Part shown: positions 35,617 to 46,060 of the stretch, piece by piece
Position numbering within the stretch: the stretch's first letter is position 1
Layout of the letters: each line of letters starts with the position of its first letter
Source: Luteimonas panaciterrae
GTDB taxonomy: Bacteria; Pseudomonadota; Gammaproteobacteria; Xanthomonadales; Xanthomonadaceae
DNA: 64,000 nucleotides
Reading direction: 5' to 3'
NCBI RefSeq assembly: GCF_020511115.1
Contig: NZ_JAJAVH010000014.1
Span: 94,648-158,647 of the forward strand
Position numbers and translations under genes: made by a program
The notes under the pieces: model-generated
Told to the model about the DNA's origin: nothing
Databases searched by the model: none
What the model saw: the letters and a program-made list of their open reading frames with translations, nothing else

Positions 35617-36696
35617 GTGCCAAGACACAAACTCGCAATCGCCCTGTTGTTGTCCCTCGTATCGTCGCTGCTTCCCACGGCGGCATGCGCCCAGCAGAAT
35701 CCGCACTCTGCAACCGGGATCTCTGCGCAAGAGGTTGAAACACTCCAAGCCCGATACGACACGCTGGACAAGCGCGTCAAGGAAATCGAAAAGCGGCTCA
35801 GTGGTCTGCAATTGGCCGAGGAGCAAAGCCAGACCGCGGCATTGGCCAAGCGCGTTGCCGCGCTGGAATCGAACGCGCTGGAATCAAAACAGAAAGACAA
35901 CCAAGTGCAAGCACCATTCACGGTGGTGGACGACAAGGGCGTGCCGATCATGCAGGTCACCGCCGGTTCGGTTCGCGGCCTTTACGTGCTCGATGCCGCG
36001 GGCACCACCGTCAAGGGCGTCGCCATCGAAGGCGGCGACAAGCCCGGCATTCGCGTGATGAACTCAAGCAGGCAAGGCTGGTTCGGCGAAATGCACGATG
36101 GAACACTCGGCGCCTACATCGCCGGCGACAGCGGCGAGAACGACATCAAGACATTGATGAGCGAGGACAAGGGCTTCGAGGTGCGCAAGAACAATCAGCG
36201 CATCGCCAACCTCGGCATCACCGAGAAAGGAAACGTGGCACTGCGGCTGTATTCGAACGCGTCCGGGCCGAAGAATCCGCTCGCCGCCGTCGGCGTGAGC
36301 AACAGCGACAACGAAGGCGGTGTCGAGATCCGGGATGCCGGCGGCAAGCTGCTGGCCAAGGTCGGCAGCGATGCGAACCGCAATGGCAACGTCAGTGTCT
36401 TCCGCGATTCCGATCGACCGATCGCCTCGTTGCGCGCCGAGAACGACGGTGGCGGACTGGTCGCGGTCTGGAACGATCAGGGCAACGCGATCGCGAGCCT
36501 GTCGAAAGGCGCCAACGGCGGCGTGCTGGAACTCACCAGCCTGGGCGGCGAGCCGATGGTGCAAGGCGGCGTAACCGGCGCGCAGATCGGGGTGGTGCGC
36601 GCGGGGCCGGCGTCGACGCCGGGCGGGATCATGGGGATGGGGGTGCCTGGCAGCTTCATCATGGGGAAGCGGGAAGGCGGCGGCAGCGGGGAGTGA
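35617..36696 (+). CDS. Secreted repetitive beta-rich protein with N-terminal coiled coil
   Basis: 359 residues from GTG at 35617 (GAGGAA six bases upstream, followed at once by a good signal peptide HKLAIALLLSLVSSLLPTA); an ATG at 35566 overlapping the cytochrome stop is the alternative. After the signal comes a coiled coil (about residues 35-80, VETLQARYDTLDKRVKEIEK) and then repeated short beta units built on V-x-D-x-G-x-x-I (VVDDKGVPIMQV, VWNDQGNAIASL, IRDAGGKLLAKV), ending in Gly-rich sequence. The pattern suggests a fibrous or beta-helical surface protein. I do not recognise a named family. It may form an operon with the cytochrome. Confidence 0.75.
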   Translation: MPRHKLAIALLLSLVSSLLPTAACAQQNPHSATGISAQEVETLQARYDTLDKRVKEIEKRLSGLQLAEEQSQTAALAKRVAALESNALESKQKDNQVQAPFTVVDDKGVPIMQVTAGSVRGLYVLDAAGTTVKGVAIEGGDKPGIRVMNSSRQGWFGEMHDGTLGAYIAGDSGENDIKTLMSEDKGFEVRKNNQRIANLGITEKGNVALRLYSNASGPKNPLAAVGVSNSDNEGGVEIRDAGGKLLAKVGSDANRNGNVSVFRDSDRPIASLRAENDGGGLVAVWNDQGNAIASLSKGANGGVLELTSLGGEPMVQGGVTGAQIGVVRAGPASTPGGIMGMGVPGSFIMGKREGGGSGE

Positions 36697-36706
36697 CTGC
36701 CGGGAA

Positions 36707-36733
36707 GCCCCTCTCCCGCTTGGGGAGAGGGGC
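36707..36733. repeat. Hairpin between convergent genes, 11-bp perfect stem
   Basis: GCCCCTCTCCC (36707-36717) pairs with GGGAGAGGGGC (36723-36733), loop GCTTG. No T run. It lies between convergent genes (stops at 36696 and 36749) and may end both transcripts. Related CTCCC/GGGAG hairpins occur at 48945-48965 and 52664-52691. Confidence 0.7.
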
Positions 36734-36748
36734 CGGTGTGTGGGCGTC

Positions 36749-37243
36749 TCAGGCCGCCAGGATCTTGTTCCACTCGGCCACGCGCTCCGCCTTCGCGGCC
36801 AGCGCGGCATCGGCGTCGCCTTCGATGCGGACCGACTTGATCGTATCGCCCTGCTTCACCTTGTCCACGGCCTCCAGGCCTTCGACGACCTTGCCGAACA
36901 CGGTGTGCTTGCCGTCCAGCCAGGGCGTGGCGACGTGGGTGATGAAGAACTGGCTGCCGTTGGTGTTGGGGCCGGCATTGGCCATCGAGAGCACGCCACG
37001 TTCATGTTTCACGCCGTTGCGGGTCTCGTCCTCGAACTTGTAGCCAGGGCCGCCGCGGCCGGAGCCTTCCGGGCAACCGCCCTGGATCATGAAATCGGCG
37101 ATCACGCGGTGGAAATTCAGCCCGTCGTAGAACCCGCGCTTGGCCAGATTGACGAAATTGGCCACCGTCAGCGGCGCCTTGTCGGGGTACAGCTCGATCT
37201 TGATCGGGCCACGGTCGGTGTCGAAAACGGCATGCAGGGACAT
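36749..37243 (-). CDS. ppiB: Cyclophilin-type peptidyl-prolyl cis-trans isomerase
   Basis: 164 residues without signal peptide, so cytoplasmic PpiB type. Active-site blocks [35 protein letters not shown] and [15 protein letters not shown] are intact. It catalyses proline isomerisation in protein folding. Divergent from typA. Confidence 0.95.
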   Translation of the reverse strand: MSLHAVFDTDRGPIKIELYPDKAPLTVANFVNLAKRGFYDGLNFHRVIADFMIQGGCPEGSGRGGPGYKFEDETRNGVKHERGVLSMANAGPNTNGSQFFITHVATPWLDGKHTVFGKVVEGLEAVDKVKQGDTIKSVRIEGDADAALAAKAERVAEWNKILAA

Positions 37244-37348
37244 GCGGGGACCTTCTGTTTGGGATGGGACAGGTCCCGGAGATAAGGGCCGGGGCGGCCC
37301 GATTCAATGGATGGCCCCCATCGCCACCTTTGACGCACCGCAACACGC

Positions 37349-37354
37349 TATAAT
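37349..37354 (+). promoter_or_regulatory. Candidate -10 box of typA
   Basis: TATAAT is a perfect -10 match 62 bases before the typA ATG. The only good -35-like hexamer (TTGACG, 37330-37335) is just 13 bases away, so the full promoter is uncertain. Confidence 0.35.
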
Positions 37355-37415
37355 GATGGGCTACCTTCACTACACCTGTCCGCGCCCCGCTCCACCGCTG
37401 TGCGCGCATCTCGTC

Positions 37416-39263
<1,848 letters not shown>

Positions 39264-39298
39264 TCGTGCCGCACAATCGCGCCGCATAGAAAACACGC

Positions 39299-39769
39299 AT
39301 GGAAACCGACGTGCACTACAACCCGGATCCGCACGCGCATCCGGGCCTGCACGCCATCGCGATCTTCGAAGCCGCCAAGGGTTTGCTGGCGATCTTCGTC
39401 GCCAGCGGTCTTGAACTGCTCGGTCCCGCGCCACTGGTGCGCTGGCTGCGCGAACTCACCGGCCGCTTCCAGCTCGATCCCAATCACGGTGCCTTGGGCT
39501 GGCTGACGCAGGCGATCAATCCCGACTCGGTGCATACCGCGGCCGCGATCGCGTTGATCTATGGCCTGATGCGCATGCTCGAAGCCTGGGGCCTGTGGCG
39601 CGCCAAGGCCTGGGCCTCGTGGCTGGGCTGCATCAGCGCGGCCGTGTACCTGCCGCTCGACGTCTACGCCTTGTTCAAGCATCCGGGCTGGCTGTCGGTG
39701 GCGGTGCTGGCCCTGAACCTGCTCGTGGTGTGGGTGCTCGGGCGCGATCTCGTCAGGCGGCGGCGCTAA
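39299..39769 (+). CDS. DUF2127 family membrane protein
   Basis: 156 residues with about four hydrophobic segments (AAKGLLAIFVASGLELLGPA, AAIALIYGLMRMLEAWGLWR, ASWLGCISAAVYLPLDVYAL, VAVLALNLLVVWVLG). The FEAAKGLLAI start and RMLEAWGLWRAKAWASW block are typical of DUF2127. Function unknown. It follows typA by 35 bases. Confidence 0.85.
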   Translation: METDVHYNPDPHAHPGLHAIAIFEAAKGLLAIFVASGLELLGPAPLVRWLRELTGRFQLDPNHGALGWLTQAINPDSVHTAAAIALIYGLMRMLEAWGLWRAKAWASWLGCISAAVYLPLDVYALFKHPGWLSVAVLALNLLVVWVLGRDLVRRRR

Positions 39770-39780
39770 ACCTCCAGCCC

Positions 39781-39887
39781 GTCATCCCAGCGAAAGCTGG
39801 AACCCATTTTGTTTTTGCTTCGCTTAAGCACGCACCCGTAATAACAAGAGCAACAGCAAAATGGGTCCCAACTTTCGCTGGGATGAC
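39781..39887. repeat. 107-bp inverted-repeat element (MITE/REP-like)
   Basis: A 31-base arm starting GTCATCCCAGCGAAAGCTGG (39781-39811) is matched in inverted orientation at 39857-39887 with 29 of 31 identities; 45 bases separate the arms, partly complementary. Elements with a GTCATYCCNGCGAAAGC end are common between genes in many proteobacteria. No gene inside. Confidence 0.8.
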
Positions 39888-40015
39888 GTCACTCCGCGTT
39901 TGCCGCATGGCAGCAAACATTTGAAAGAAGTGCGCTAGGCGAGCGGGTACGAGCAACCGTATCCTTGTCCGACATACCCGCCCCTCTAGTCGTTCCTCGC
40001 CAACAGGAGCCCGCG

Positions 40016-41617
40016 ATGTCCTCGCCTCGCCATCCGATGTACGCGTTGTGGCTGTGCGCTTTCGGTTTCACCGCGCAGGCGCAGGACAGCGCTCCCAAGC
40101 CGGACTTCAGCACGGCGGCCGCCTCCTTCGCTTATGAAGAAACCGACATCGCCGCCCTCCAATCGCGCATGTCGCGTGGCGAATTCGACAGCGCGACGCT
40201 GACCCACGCCTATCTCATCCGCATCGCCGCGATCGACGATGCCGGTCCGGCGTTGAATTCGGTGATCGAACTCAATCCGGATGCATTGAAGGAAGCCGCG
40301 GCGCGCGACGAGGAACGCAAAGCCGGGAAGACGCGCGGACCGCTGCACGGAATTCCGATCCTGCTCAAGGACAACATCGATGCGACGCCGATGGTCAATT
40401 CGGCCGGATCGCTCGCGCTCGCCGAGCACAAACCCAAGCACGATGCTTTTCTCGTGCAACGCCTGCGTGAAGCCGGCGCCGTGATTCTCGGCAAGACCAA
40501 TCTCAGCGAATGGGCGAACTTCCGCTCCTCGCGCTCCACCTCCGGCTGGAGCGGACGCGGCGGGCAGACCAAGAATCCATATGCGCTCGATCGCAATCCC
40601 TGCGGTTCCAGCTCCGGCACCGGGACCGCGATCGCCGCCAATCTCGCCGTCGCCGGCATCGGCACCGAGACCGACGGCAGCGTGATTTGTCCGTCGTCGG
40701 TGGCGGGACTCGTCGGCATCAAGCCGACGGTGGGGTTGGTGAGCCGCCAGGGCATCATCCCGATCTCGCACAGCCAGGACACGGCCGGACCGATGACGCG
40801 CAACGTCGCCGATGCGGCGCTCCTGCTCACCGCGATCGCGGCGCGCGACGACGCCGATGCCGCATCGACGCAGGCCTCGCGTCCGGCATCCATCGATTAT
40901 TCGACGCACCTGAAACCCGATGCATTGAAAGGCGCGCGCATCGGCGTGCTGAAGGAACACGGCGTCAATTCACAACCCGATGTCAACGCGGCATTCGAAC
41001 GCGCGATCGACACGCTGAAGGCCGCCGGCGCCACGATCGTCGAGACCAAGATCGCCACCGCCGGACAATGGGACGATGCCGAATTCGAAGTGCTGCTATA
41101 CGAATTCAAGACCGATCTCGAAACGTATCTGCGCCAGAGCGATGCGCCGATCAAGACGCTGGACGAATTGATCGCATTCGACAAGAACCACGCCGCGCTG
41201 GAAATGCCGTGGTTCGGACAGGAGCTGTTCGAGCAGGCGCGGAAGAAAGGTCCGCTTACCGACAAGGCCTACCTCGACGCGCGCGACAAGGCGCGTCGCC
41301 TGGCCGGCAAGGAAGGCCTCGAGGCCGCGCTCGAGAAAGACAAACTCGATGCGCTGATCGCACCGGCGACCGGGCCGGCCTGGCTGACCGATCCGGTCAA
41401 CGGCGATCACTTCACCGGTGCCGGCTACGGCGCGGCGGCGGTCGCGGGCACGCCCAGCATCACCGTGCCGATGGGCGACAGCCATGGCCTGCCGTTCGGG
41501 CTGATCTTCATGGGCCGCGCCTGGAGCGAGGCACGCCTCATCGAGCTGGCCTACGCCTTCGAGCAGCGCACGCATGCGCGCAAGCCGCCGCGGTTCCTGA
41601 AGACTGTCTCGCCATAG
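40016..41617 (+). CDS. Amidase signature family hydrolase, secreted
   Basis: 533 residues from ATG 40016 (CAGGAG upstream). A short Sec-type leader (MYALWLCAFGFTAQAQ) suggests export. The amidase catalytic triad is visible: Lys118 (GIPILLKDNID), cis-Ser198 in GSSSGTGTA and nucleophile Ser222 in TDGSVICPSS. The family hydrolyses a wide range of amides; close secreted relatives in Xanthomonadaceae are annotated as amidase without a defined substrate, and peptide or acyl amides are likely. It is not the GatA subunit, because it is exported and has no GatB/C neighbours. Confidence 0.9.
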   Translation: MSSPRHPMYALWLCAFGFTAQAQDSAPKPDFSTAAASFAYEETDIAALQSRMSRGEFDSATLTHAYLIRIAAIDDAGPALNSVIELNPDALKEAAARDEERKAGKTRGPLHGIPILLKDNIDATPMVNSAGSLALAEHKPKHDAFLVQRLREAGAVILGKTNLSEWANFRSSRSTSGWSGRGGQTKNPYALDRNPCGSSSGTGTAIAANLAVAGIGTETDGSVICPSSVAGLVGIKPTVGLVSRQGIIPISHSQDTAGPMTRNVADAALLLTAIAARDDADAASTQASRPASIDYSTHLKPDALKGARIGVLKEHGVNSQPDVNAAFERAIDTLKAAGATIVETKIATAGQWDDAEFEVLLYEFKTDLETYLRQSDAPIKTLDELIAFDKNHAALEMPWFGQELFEQARKKGPLTDKAYLDARDKARRLAGKEGLEAALEKDKLDALIAPATGPAWLTDPVNGDHFTGAGYGAAAVAGTPSITVPMGDSHGLPFGLIFMGRAWSEARLIELAYAFEQRTHARKPPRFLKTVSP

Positions 41618-41700
41618 CGCCTCGGCTTATTCGGCGGAACTGCTGCCGGCGAACCGCTTCGGGCTGTCGCATGAATTCCTGAGAACAGTGGGTTTATGGT

Positions 41701-41724
41701 AATTCTCGTTACTCTTTGAGAATT
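41701..41724. promoter_or_regulatory. Inverted repeat upstream of the DUF11 protein gene
   Basis: AATTCTC (41701-41707) and GAGAATT (41718-41724) form a 7-bp inverted repeat with a 10-nt loop in an AT-rich stretch, unlike its GC-rich surroundings. It could be a terminator for the amidase gene or an operator. A TATAGT -10-like hexamer lies at 41760-41765. Confidence 0.35.
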
Positions 41725-41837
41725 TACAGCATTTCGTCACATTTTCTTCACGCATTGGGTATAGTGGGCGCGTCAATCAGCGGCCACTGCCGGTTCGATG
41801 CGATTCGTCGGACGCCAGTGCGGCCAAGGGGAATCGC

Positions 41838-43733
41838 ATGAACAACTCTTCGGGGCACCGCACCAGCGGCAAAGCACGCTGGCTCAGGGCTTTGTGCGTG
41901 CGTCTGGGAATCGTGGCGACATTCGTTCTCTCTTTCCCGATCACGGTGCAGGCACAGACCACCGTCTTTCTCGAGAACTTCGAGAACGCCATCAACAACA
42001 CCGCCACCGGCGCCCAAGGCTTCTCGGTGGCCGGCGCCAGCTACGTCGGCACCACGCCTCCGGGGCAGACATACACGGCCGCGACCGACTGGCTCAACGG
42101 CGCTTTCTGTAATGGCGTCATCCTGAGCGCGAACAATTCCACCGCGCCGGGCTGGGCCACGGCGCAGAACAGGTGCCGCCCGGATTCGGGCGCGCAGTCC
42201 TACAACGCCATTCGCACCCTGGCCCGCGGCATGGGCAATCGCTTCGGCGGCGGCGACAACAACCACGTCCTCAGCGCCTACACCGAATGCCCGAACGGCA
42301 CCTGCACCACGATCGGGTCCGGCGCCACCAACGGCGTGATGTTTCGCACCAACAGCCTGATTCCGGTTCCGGCCAATCACTTCTACACATTCTCGGTCGA
42401 CATCGCCGCCAGAAGCTGCGGCGCATCGGGCGGCGATCCGCTGCTGCAGTTCCAGCTGATCGACGGCTCGGGCGGCTCCACCAACATCGGCGGTCCGCTC
42501 AACGCCTGCGGCGCCGGCGGAACATCGTCGAGTGTCGCCAATTTGCAGACGTCGCCGTTCCCCGCCACCGTCACTGTCTACACGCAAACCCTGACCACGA
42601 CGGCCGCGCTCAAGTACACAGGCACTTCGCTCGGCGTGCGGCTGTACAACAACAACGGCGCGACGCTCGGCAACGATCTCTCCGTCGACAACATCCGCGT
42701 GCTCGACGCCACGCCGACTCTCAGCAAGTCGTTCTCGCCCAACCCGGTGACGGCCGGCGGCACTTCCGTACTGACGTTCACCATCACCAATACCAGTGAC
42801 AATCTGGCCAAGCCCGCCTGGAGCTTCACCGACAACCTGCCCACCGGCATGACGCTCGCCAACACCACGGTCGGTGGCACCTGCACGACGGTGACCACCA
42901 ACGCCACCACCGGCGCCTCGTCGATCACCATCAACGGCAGTCTGCCGGCGGTCGCCTCATGCACGGTGACGGTGAACGTGCGCGTCGCCAGCAATGTCAC
43001 CACTGCGTTGCAGAACTGTCCGGCCAACATCACCGGTCTCAACTTCATCATCGCGCCCACCAGTTGCGCCGTCTTGAACGTCAACCTGCCCGTGAGCCTG
43101 GGCAAGACCTGGGTCAGCGCGGTCGCCGGCAACGCCGTCAACCTGACGATCAGCGGTAGCGGCGTGATCGACGCCACCGCGGGCACGTCCACGGCGCCGT
43201 CGACGACGACCAATGCCACCGCCGGCGCCGCTGCGGGCAGCACGGTGACGCTCGCCGAATCCTTCAGCAACGGCAACGCATCCAGCTATGCCACGACCCT
43301 GGCCTGCGCCAAGACGAGCGACGGCAGCGCGGTCGCGGTAAGCGGTTCGGGTTTGAGCAGAACGATCGTCATGCCGACCGACAGCGGCGTCACCTGCACG
43401 TACACCAATCAGCTGCAGACCAACCTGACGATCACCAAGACCAACACGCCGGCCAGTGGGGCGACCGACCAGCCATCCGATACCGTGATCAGAGGCGTGG
43501 CGACCGCCTATTCGATCGTCGCGACCAACAGTGGCTCGGGGCCATTGACGGGCGCCGTCGTGCGAGATCCCGCGAATGCAAGCCTGGTCTGCAATACACC
43601 AGTGCCATGCACCGGCGCGGCCTGCCCGTCGGCGACCGTGCCGCTGGCAACGCTGCAAGGAAGCGGCGTCACGTTGGGAACCCTAGCCGCAGGCGGCAGC
43701 GTCACCTTCACTTTGACCTGCGTGCCGCAGTAA
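41838..43733 (+). CDS. Secreted DUF11-repeat protein
   Basis: 631 residues. Signal peptide (LGIVATFVLSFPITVQAQ), an N-terminal lectin-like jelly-roll region of about 270 residues (TTVFLENFENAINNTATGAQ ... LSVDNIRVLDATPTL), then repeated DUF11/CARDB-like beta domains (LSKSFSPNPVTAGGTSVLTF; TVNVRVASNV; LTITKTNTPASGATDQPSDT). Very rich in Thr, Ala, Gly and Asn. Likely a cell-surface or extracellular protein; role unknown. AAGGGGA precedes ATG 41838. No sorting signal was recognised at the C-terminus. Confidence 0.85.
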   Translation: MNNSSGHRTSGKARWLRALCVRLGIVATFVLSFPITVQAQTTVFLENFENAINNTATGAQGFSVAGASYVGTTPPGQTYTAATDWLNGAFCNGVILSANNSTAPGWATAQNRCRPDSGAQSYNAIRTLARGMGNRFGGGDNNHVLSAYTECPNGTCTTIGSGATNGVMFRTNSLIPVPANHFYTFSVDIAARSCGASGGDPLLQFQLIDGSGGSTNIGGPLNACGAGGTSSSVANLQTSPFPATVTVYTQTLTTTAALKYTGTSLGVRLYNNNGATLGNDLSVDNIRVLDATPTLSKSFSPNPVTAGGTSVLTFTITNTSDNLAKPAWSFTDNLPTGMTLANTTVGGTCTTVTTNATTGASSITINGSLPAVASCTVTVNVRVASNVTTALQNCPANITGLNFIIAPTSCAVLNVNLPVSLGKTWVSAVAGNAVNLTISGSGVIDATAGTSTAPSTTTNATAGAAAGSTVTLAESFSNGNASSYATTLACAKTSDGSAVAVSGSGLSRTIVMPTDSGVTCTYTNQLQTNLTITKTNTPASGATDQPSDTVIRGVATAYSIVATNSGSGPLTGAVVRDPANASLVCNTPVPCTGAACPSATVPLATLQGSGVTLGTLAAGGSVTFTLTCVPQ

Positions 43734-43824
43734 GCAAAAGACGAGACATCCGGGCGAACTCTCTTCGCATTCGGGACATCACGAAGCGCGGCCACGCATC
43801 TCGCGCGGCCGCACTAGGGCATCG

Positions 43825-45219
43825 TCACGCCGGCCGAGGCGCCGCGAGCTGTGACTGCTTGCGCACGATCAGCATCGCCGTTTCCAGCGCCTGCTCGTAG
43901 TTCAGGCGCGGATCGACGGTGGAGCGATAGGCGCGTTCGAGATCGACGTCGGTCAGATCGCGCGCGCCACCCGTGCATTCGGTGACGTCCTCGCCCGTCA
44001 GTTCCAGATGCACGCCGCCCAGGCGTGTACCCGCCGCTGCGTGCACGTCGAAAGATTGCTCGATATCGCCGCGAATCTTGTCGAAGCGGCGTGTCTTGAA
44101 ACCGTTGCTGGTCGATTCGGTGTTGCCGTGCATCGGATCGCAGATCCACAGCACGCGGCGACCGTCGCGCTTCACCGCTTCCAGCAGCGGCGGCAGCTTC
44201 TCCGCCACCTGCGATGCACCCATGCGATGGATCAGGCTCAGCCGTCCCGGTTCGTCATCCGGATTGAGCACGTCCATGAGCTCGAGCAATTGATCCGGCG
44301 TGACCGACGGCCCGACCTTCACCGCGATCGGATTGCGGATGCCGCGGAAGTATTCGCTGTGCGCGCCATCGACCGCCGCGGTGCGCATGCCGATCCACGG
44401 GAAGTGCGTGCTGAGATTGAACCAGCCCCACTGCCGCGGCACCTCGCGCGTTTGCGCTTCCTCGTAGGGCAGCAGCAGCGCTTCGTGCGAGGTGTAGAAG
44501 TCGACGCGGTTGAGGTTGTACACCTGCGAGCCGGACAGCGTCTCCATGAACTTCACCGCATCGCCGATGTTGGACACCATGCGGTGATATTCGTCCGCGA
44601 GCGGCGAATGCTTCACCCAGCGCAGGTCCCAGTATTCGGGATGGTGCAGGTCGGCGAAACCGCCGTCGATCAGCGAACGCACGAAATTCATCGTCATCGC
44701 CGAACGCGCATGCGCCTTGACCATGCGGCGCGGATCGGGCGTGCGCGCTTCCGGCGTGAACTCAGGGCCGTTGATCACGTCGCCGCGATAGCTCGGCAGC
44801 GACACGTCGCCGCGCGTTTCCAAATCGGCCGAACGCGGCTTGGCGTACTGGCCGGCGAAGCGACCCACGCGCACCACCGGCAGGCGCAGGCCGTGCACGA
44901 GCACCAGGCTCATCTGCAGCAGCACCTTGAGGCGGTTTGAGATCACATCGGACGTGCAGTCGCTGAAGCTCTCCGCGCAATCGCCGCCCTGCAGCAGGAA
45001 GCGCTTGCCTTCCTGCGCCTCGGCGAGCTGCTGCTTGAGCGCAAGGATTTCCCACGAGGTCACCAGCGGCGGCAGCGCGCGCAATTCGTCCTGCACGCCG
45101 GCGAGCGCCACGGCGTCTGGATAAGCCGGCAGCTGCAGGGCCTTGCGCGAGCGCCAGCTATCGGGCGCCCAGTCGGCGGGAAGATTCACGGTGCGGAGAG
45201 TGCGATCGGAGGACGGCAT
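43825..45219 (-). CDS. aroG: Class II 3-deoxy-7-phosphoheptulonate (DAHP) synthase
   Basis: 464 residues, plant/actinobacterial class II type, first step of the shikimate pathway (phosphoenolpyruvate plus erythrose 4-phosphate). Visible are DWAPDSWRSRKALQLPAYPD, the metal-site Cys in FLLQGGDCAESF, FVRSLIDGGFADLHHPEYWD, GIRNPIAVKVGPSV and the metal residues in WICDPMHGNT and GGVHLELTGEDVTEC. The ATG at 45219 has no clear Shine-Dalgarno, and a terminator-like hairpin lies just upstream, so regulation at the leader is plausible. Feedback specificity cannot be read. Confidence 0.95.
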   Translation of the reverse strand: MPSSDRTLRTVNLPADWAPDSWRSRKALQLPAYPDAVALAGVQDELRALPPLVTSWEILALKQQLAEAQEGKRFLLQGGDCAESFSDCTSDVISNRLKVLLQMSLVLVHGLRLPVVRVGRFAGQYAKPRSADLETRGDVSLPSYRGDVINGPEFTPEARTPDPRRMVKAHARSAMTMNFVRSLIDGGFADLHHPEYWDLRWVKHSPLADEYHRMVSNIGDAVKFMETLSGSQVYNLNRVDFYTSHEALLLPYEEAQTREVPRQWGWFNLSTHFPWIGMRTAAVDGAHSEYFRGIRNPIAVKVGPSVTPDQLLELMDVLNPDDEPGRLSLIHRMGASQVAEKLPPLLEAVKRDGRRVLWICDPMHGNTESTSNGFKTRRFDKIRGDIEQSFDVHAAAGTRLGGVHLELTGEDVTECTGGARDLTDVDLERAYRSTVDPRLNYEQALETAMLIVRKQSQLAAPRPA

Positions 45220-45230
45220 ATTCGTATTCG

Positions 45231-45300
45231 AAAAATCCGCACAGGCAAGTGCGGGGAGTGGGAAAGCAGCGCATTGTTGCGGCGCAGCGAAAGCATCATC
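45231..45300 (-). promoter_or_regulatory. Leader of the DAHP synthase gene: hairpin with T run, copy B of the repeated element
   Basis: On the minus strand CCGCAC (45249-45254) - TTGCCT - GTGCGG (45237-45242) is followed by ATTTTT and, 11 bases later, the start codon. It looks like an intrinsic terminator placed directly before the gene. Upstream lies a TGCGCCGCAACAATGCGC block shared with the element at 404-481. A short open frame from an ATG at 45298 (MMLSLRRNNALLSHSPHLPV...) crosses the hairpin but has no run of Trp, Phe or Tyr codons, so classical aromatic attenuation is not supported. Confidence 0.4.
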
Positions 45301-45427
45301 TGCCTGAAAAACGCCGTCTGCAACCCTTGCTTTCGCAACTATTTAGTTCGCCTCGATCGAAAAGCCCAGCCCGCTCACCGTGCTGACGGCATGGCGAGCT
45401 TAGCCAGACTTTCCAATGCCCAGCCGC

Positions 45428-45934
45428 TCAGCGGCGACGGAAGGCGGCCGTCAGGACCAGCAAGGTCAGCAGCACGAACCAGAGCAGGCTCCAGGCCGGC
45501 ATCGACAGGCCCAGGAAGGTCCAGTCGACCTTGGCACACTCGCCGGAACCGGTGAGCACCTTCTTGATCACCTCGGTCAGCGGATTGGCTTCCATCATGA
45601 ACGACAGCGGCGGGCCGCATTCGGGCACCTGGTCCGCCGGCAGGTGCGTGATCCAGACATGGCGGGCGGCGATGCCGATGCCGACCAGCGCCGGAATCAG
45701 AGCGAGCACGCCGTAGATCGCGCGTCCCTTGCCGCCGCGCGGCGCATGCAAGCCGGCGATCAGCAGCACCACGCCGAGCGCCGCGAAGGCGATGCGCTGG
45801 AAGATGCACAGCGGGCACGGCTGCAGGCCCCACTGGAACTGCGAGAAGAGCGCGAAACCGATCAGCGCGGCGCAGATCGCGAAGCCGAGCAGGCATTGCG
45901 CACGGAAAGACCAGCGGGAAATATTCAACGGCAT
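45428..45934 (-). CDS. dsbB: Disulfide bond formation protein DsbB
   Basis: 168 residues, four membrane helices. The first periplasmic Cys pair is CPLC (Cys40, Cys43 in LQPCPLCIFQR); the second pair is Cys106 (PECGPPLSF) and Cys133 (GSGECAKVDW). DsbB reoxidises DsbA with quinone. ATG at 45934 gives MPLNISRWSFRAQCLLGF. It follows lanM by 126 bases on the same strand. Confidence 0.93.
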   Translation of the reverse strand: MPLNISRWSFRAQCLLGFAICAALIGFALFSQFQWGLQPCPLCIFQRIAFAALGVVLLIAGLHAPRGGKGRAIYGVLALIPALVGIGIAARHVWITHLPADQVPECGPPLSFMMEANPLTEVIKKVLTGSGECAKVDWTFLGLSMPAWSLLWFVLLTLLVLTAAFRRR

Positions 45935-46060
45935 CGGGAACGACCTGGAGTAATCGGGCCGGGTTCGTCTTCCTCGCGGGAAGGGAATCCGGGGCGCGTC
46001 AACATAGCAAAACCCAGGATGGGTGCGGGGGATCACCATGGCCCGCATCGCACCGGCGGA

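Noticed and set aside
45240..45298. Aromatic leader peptide for attenuation of the DAHP synthase gene.
   Set aside because: The short frame MMLSLRRNNALLSHSPHLPV has no cluster of Phe, Tyr or Trp codons.
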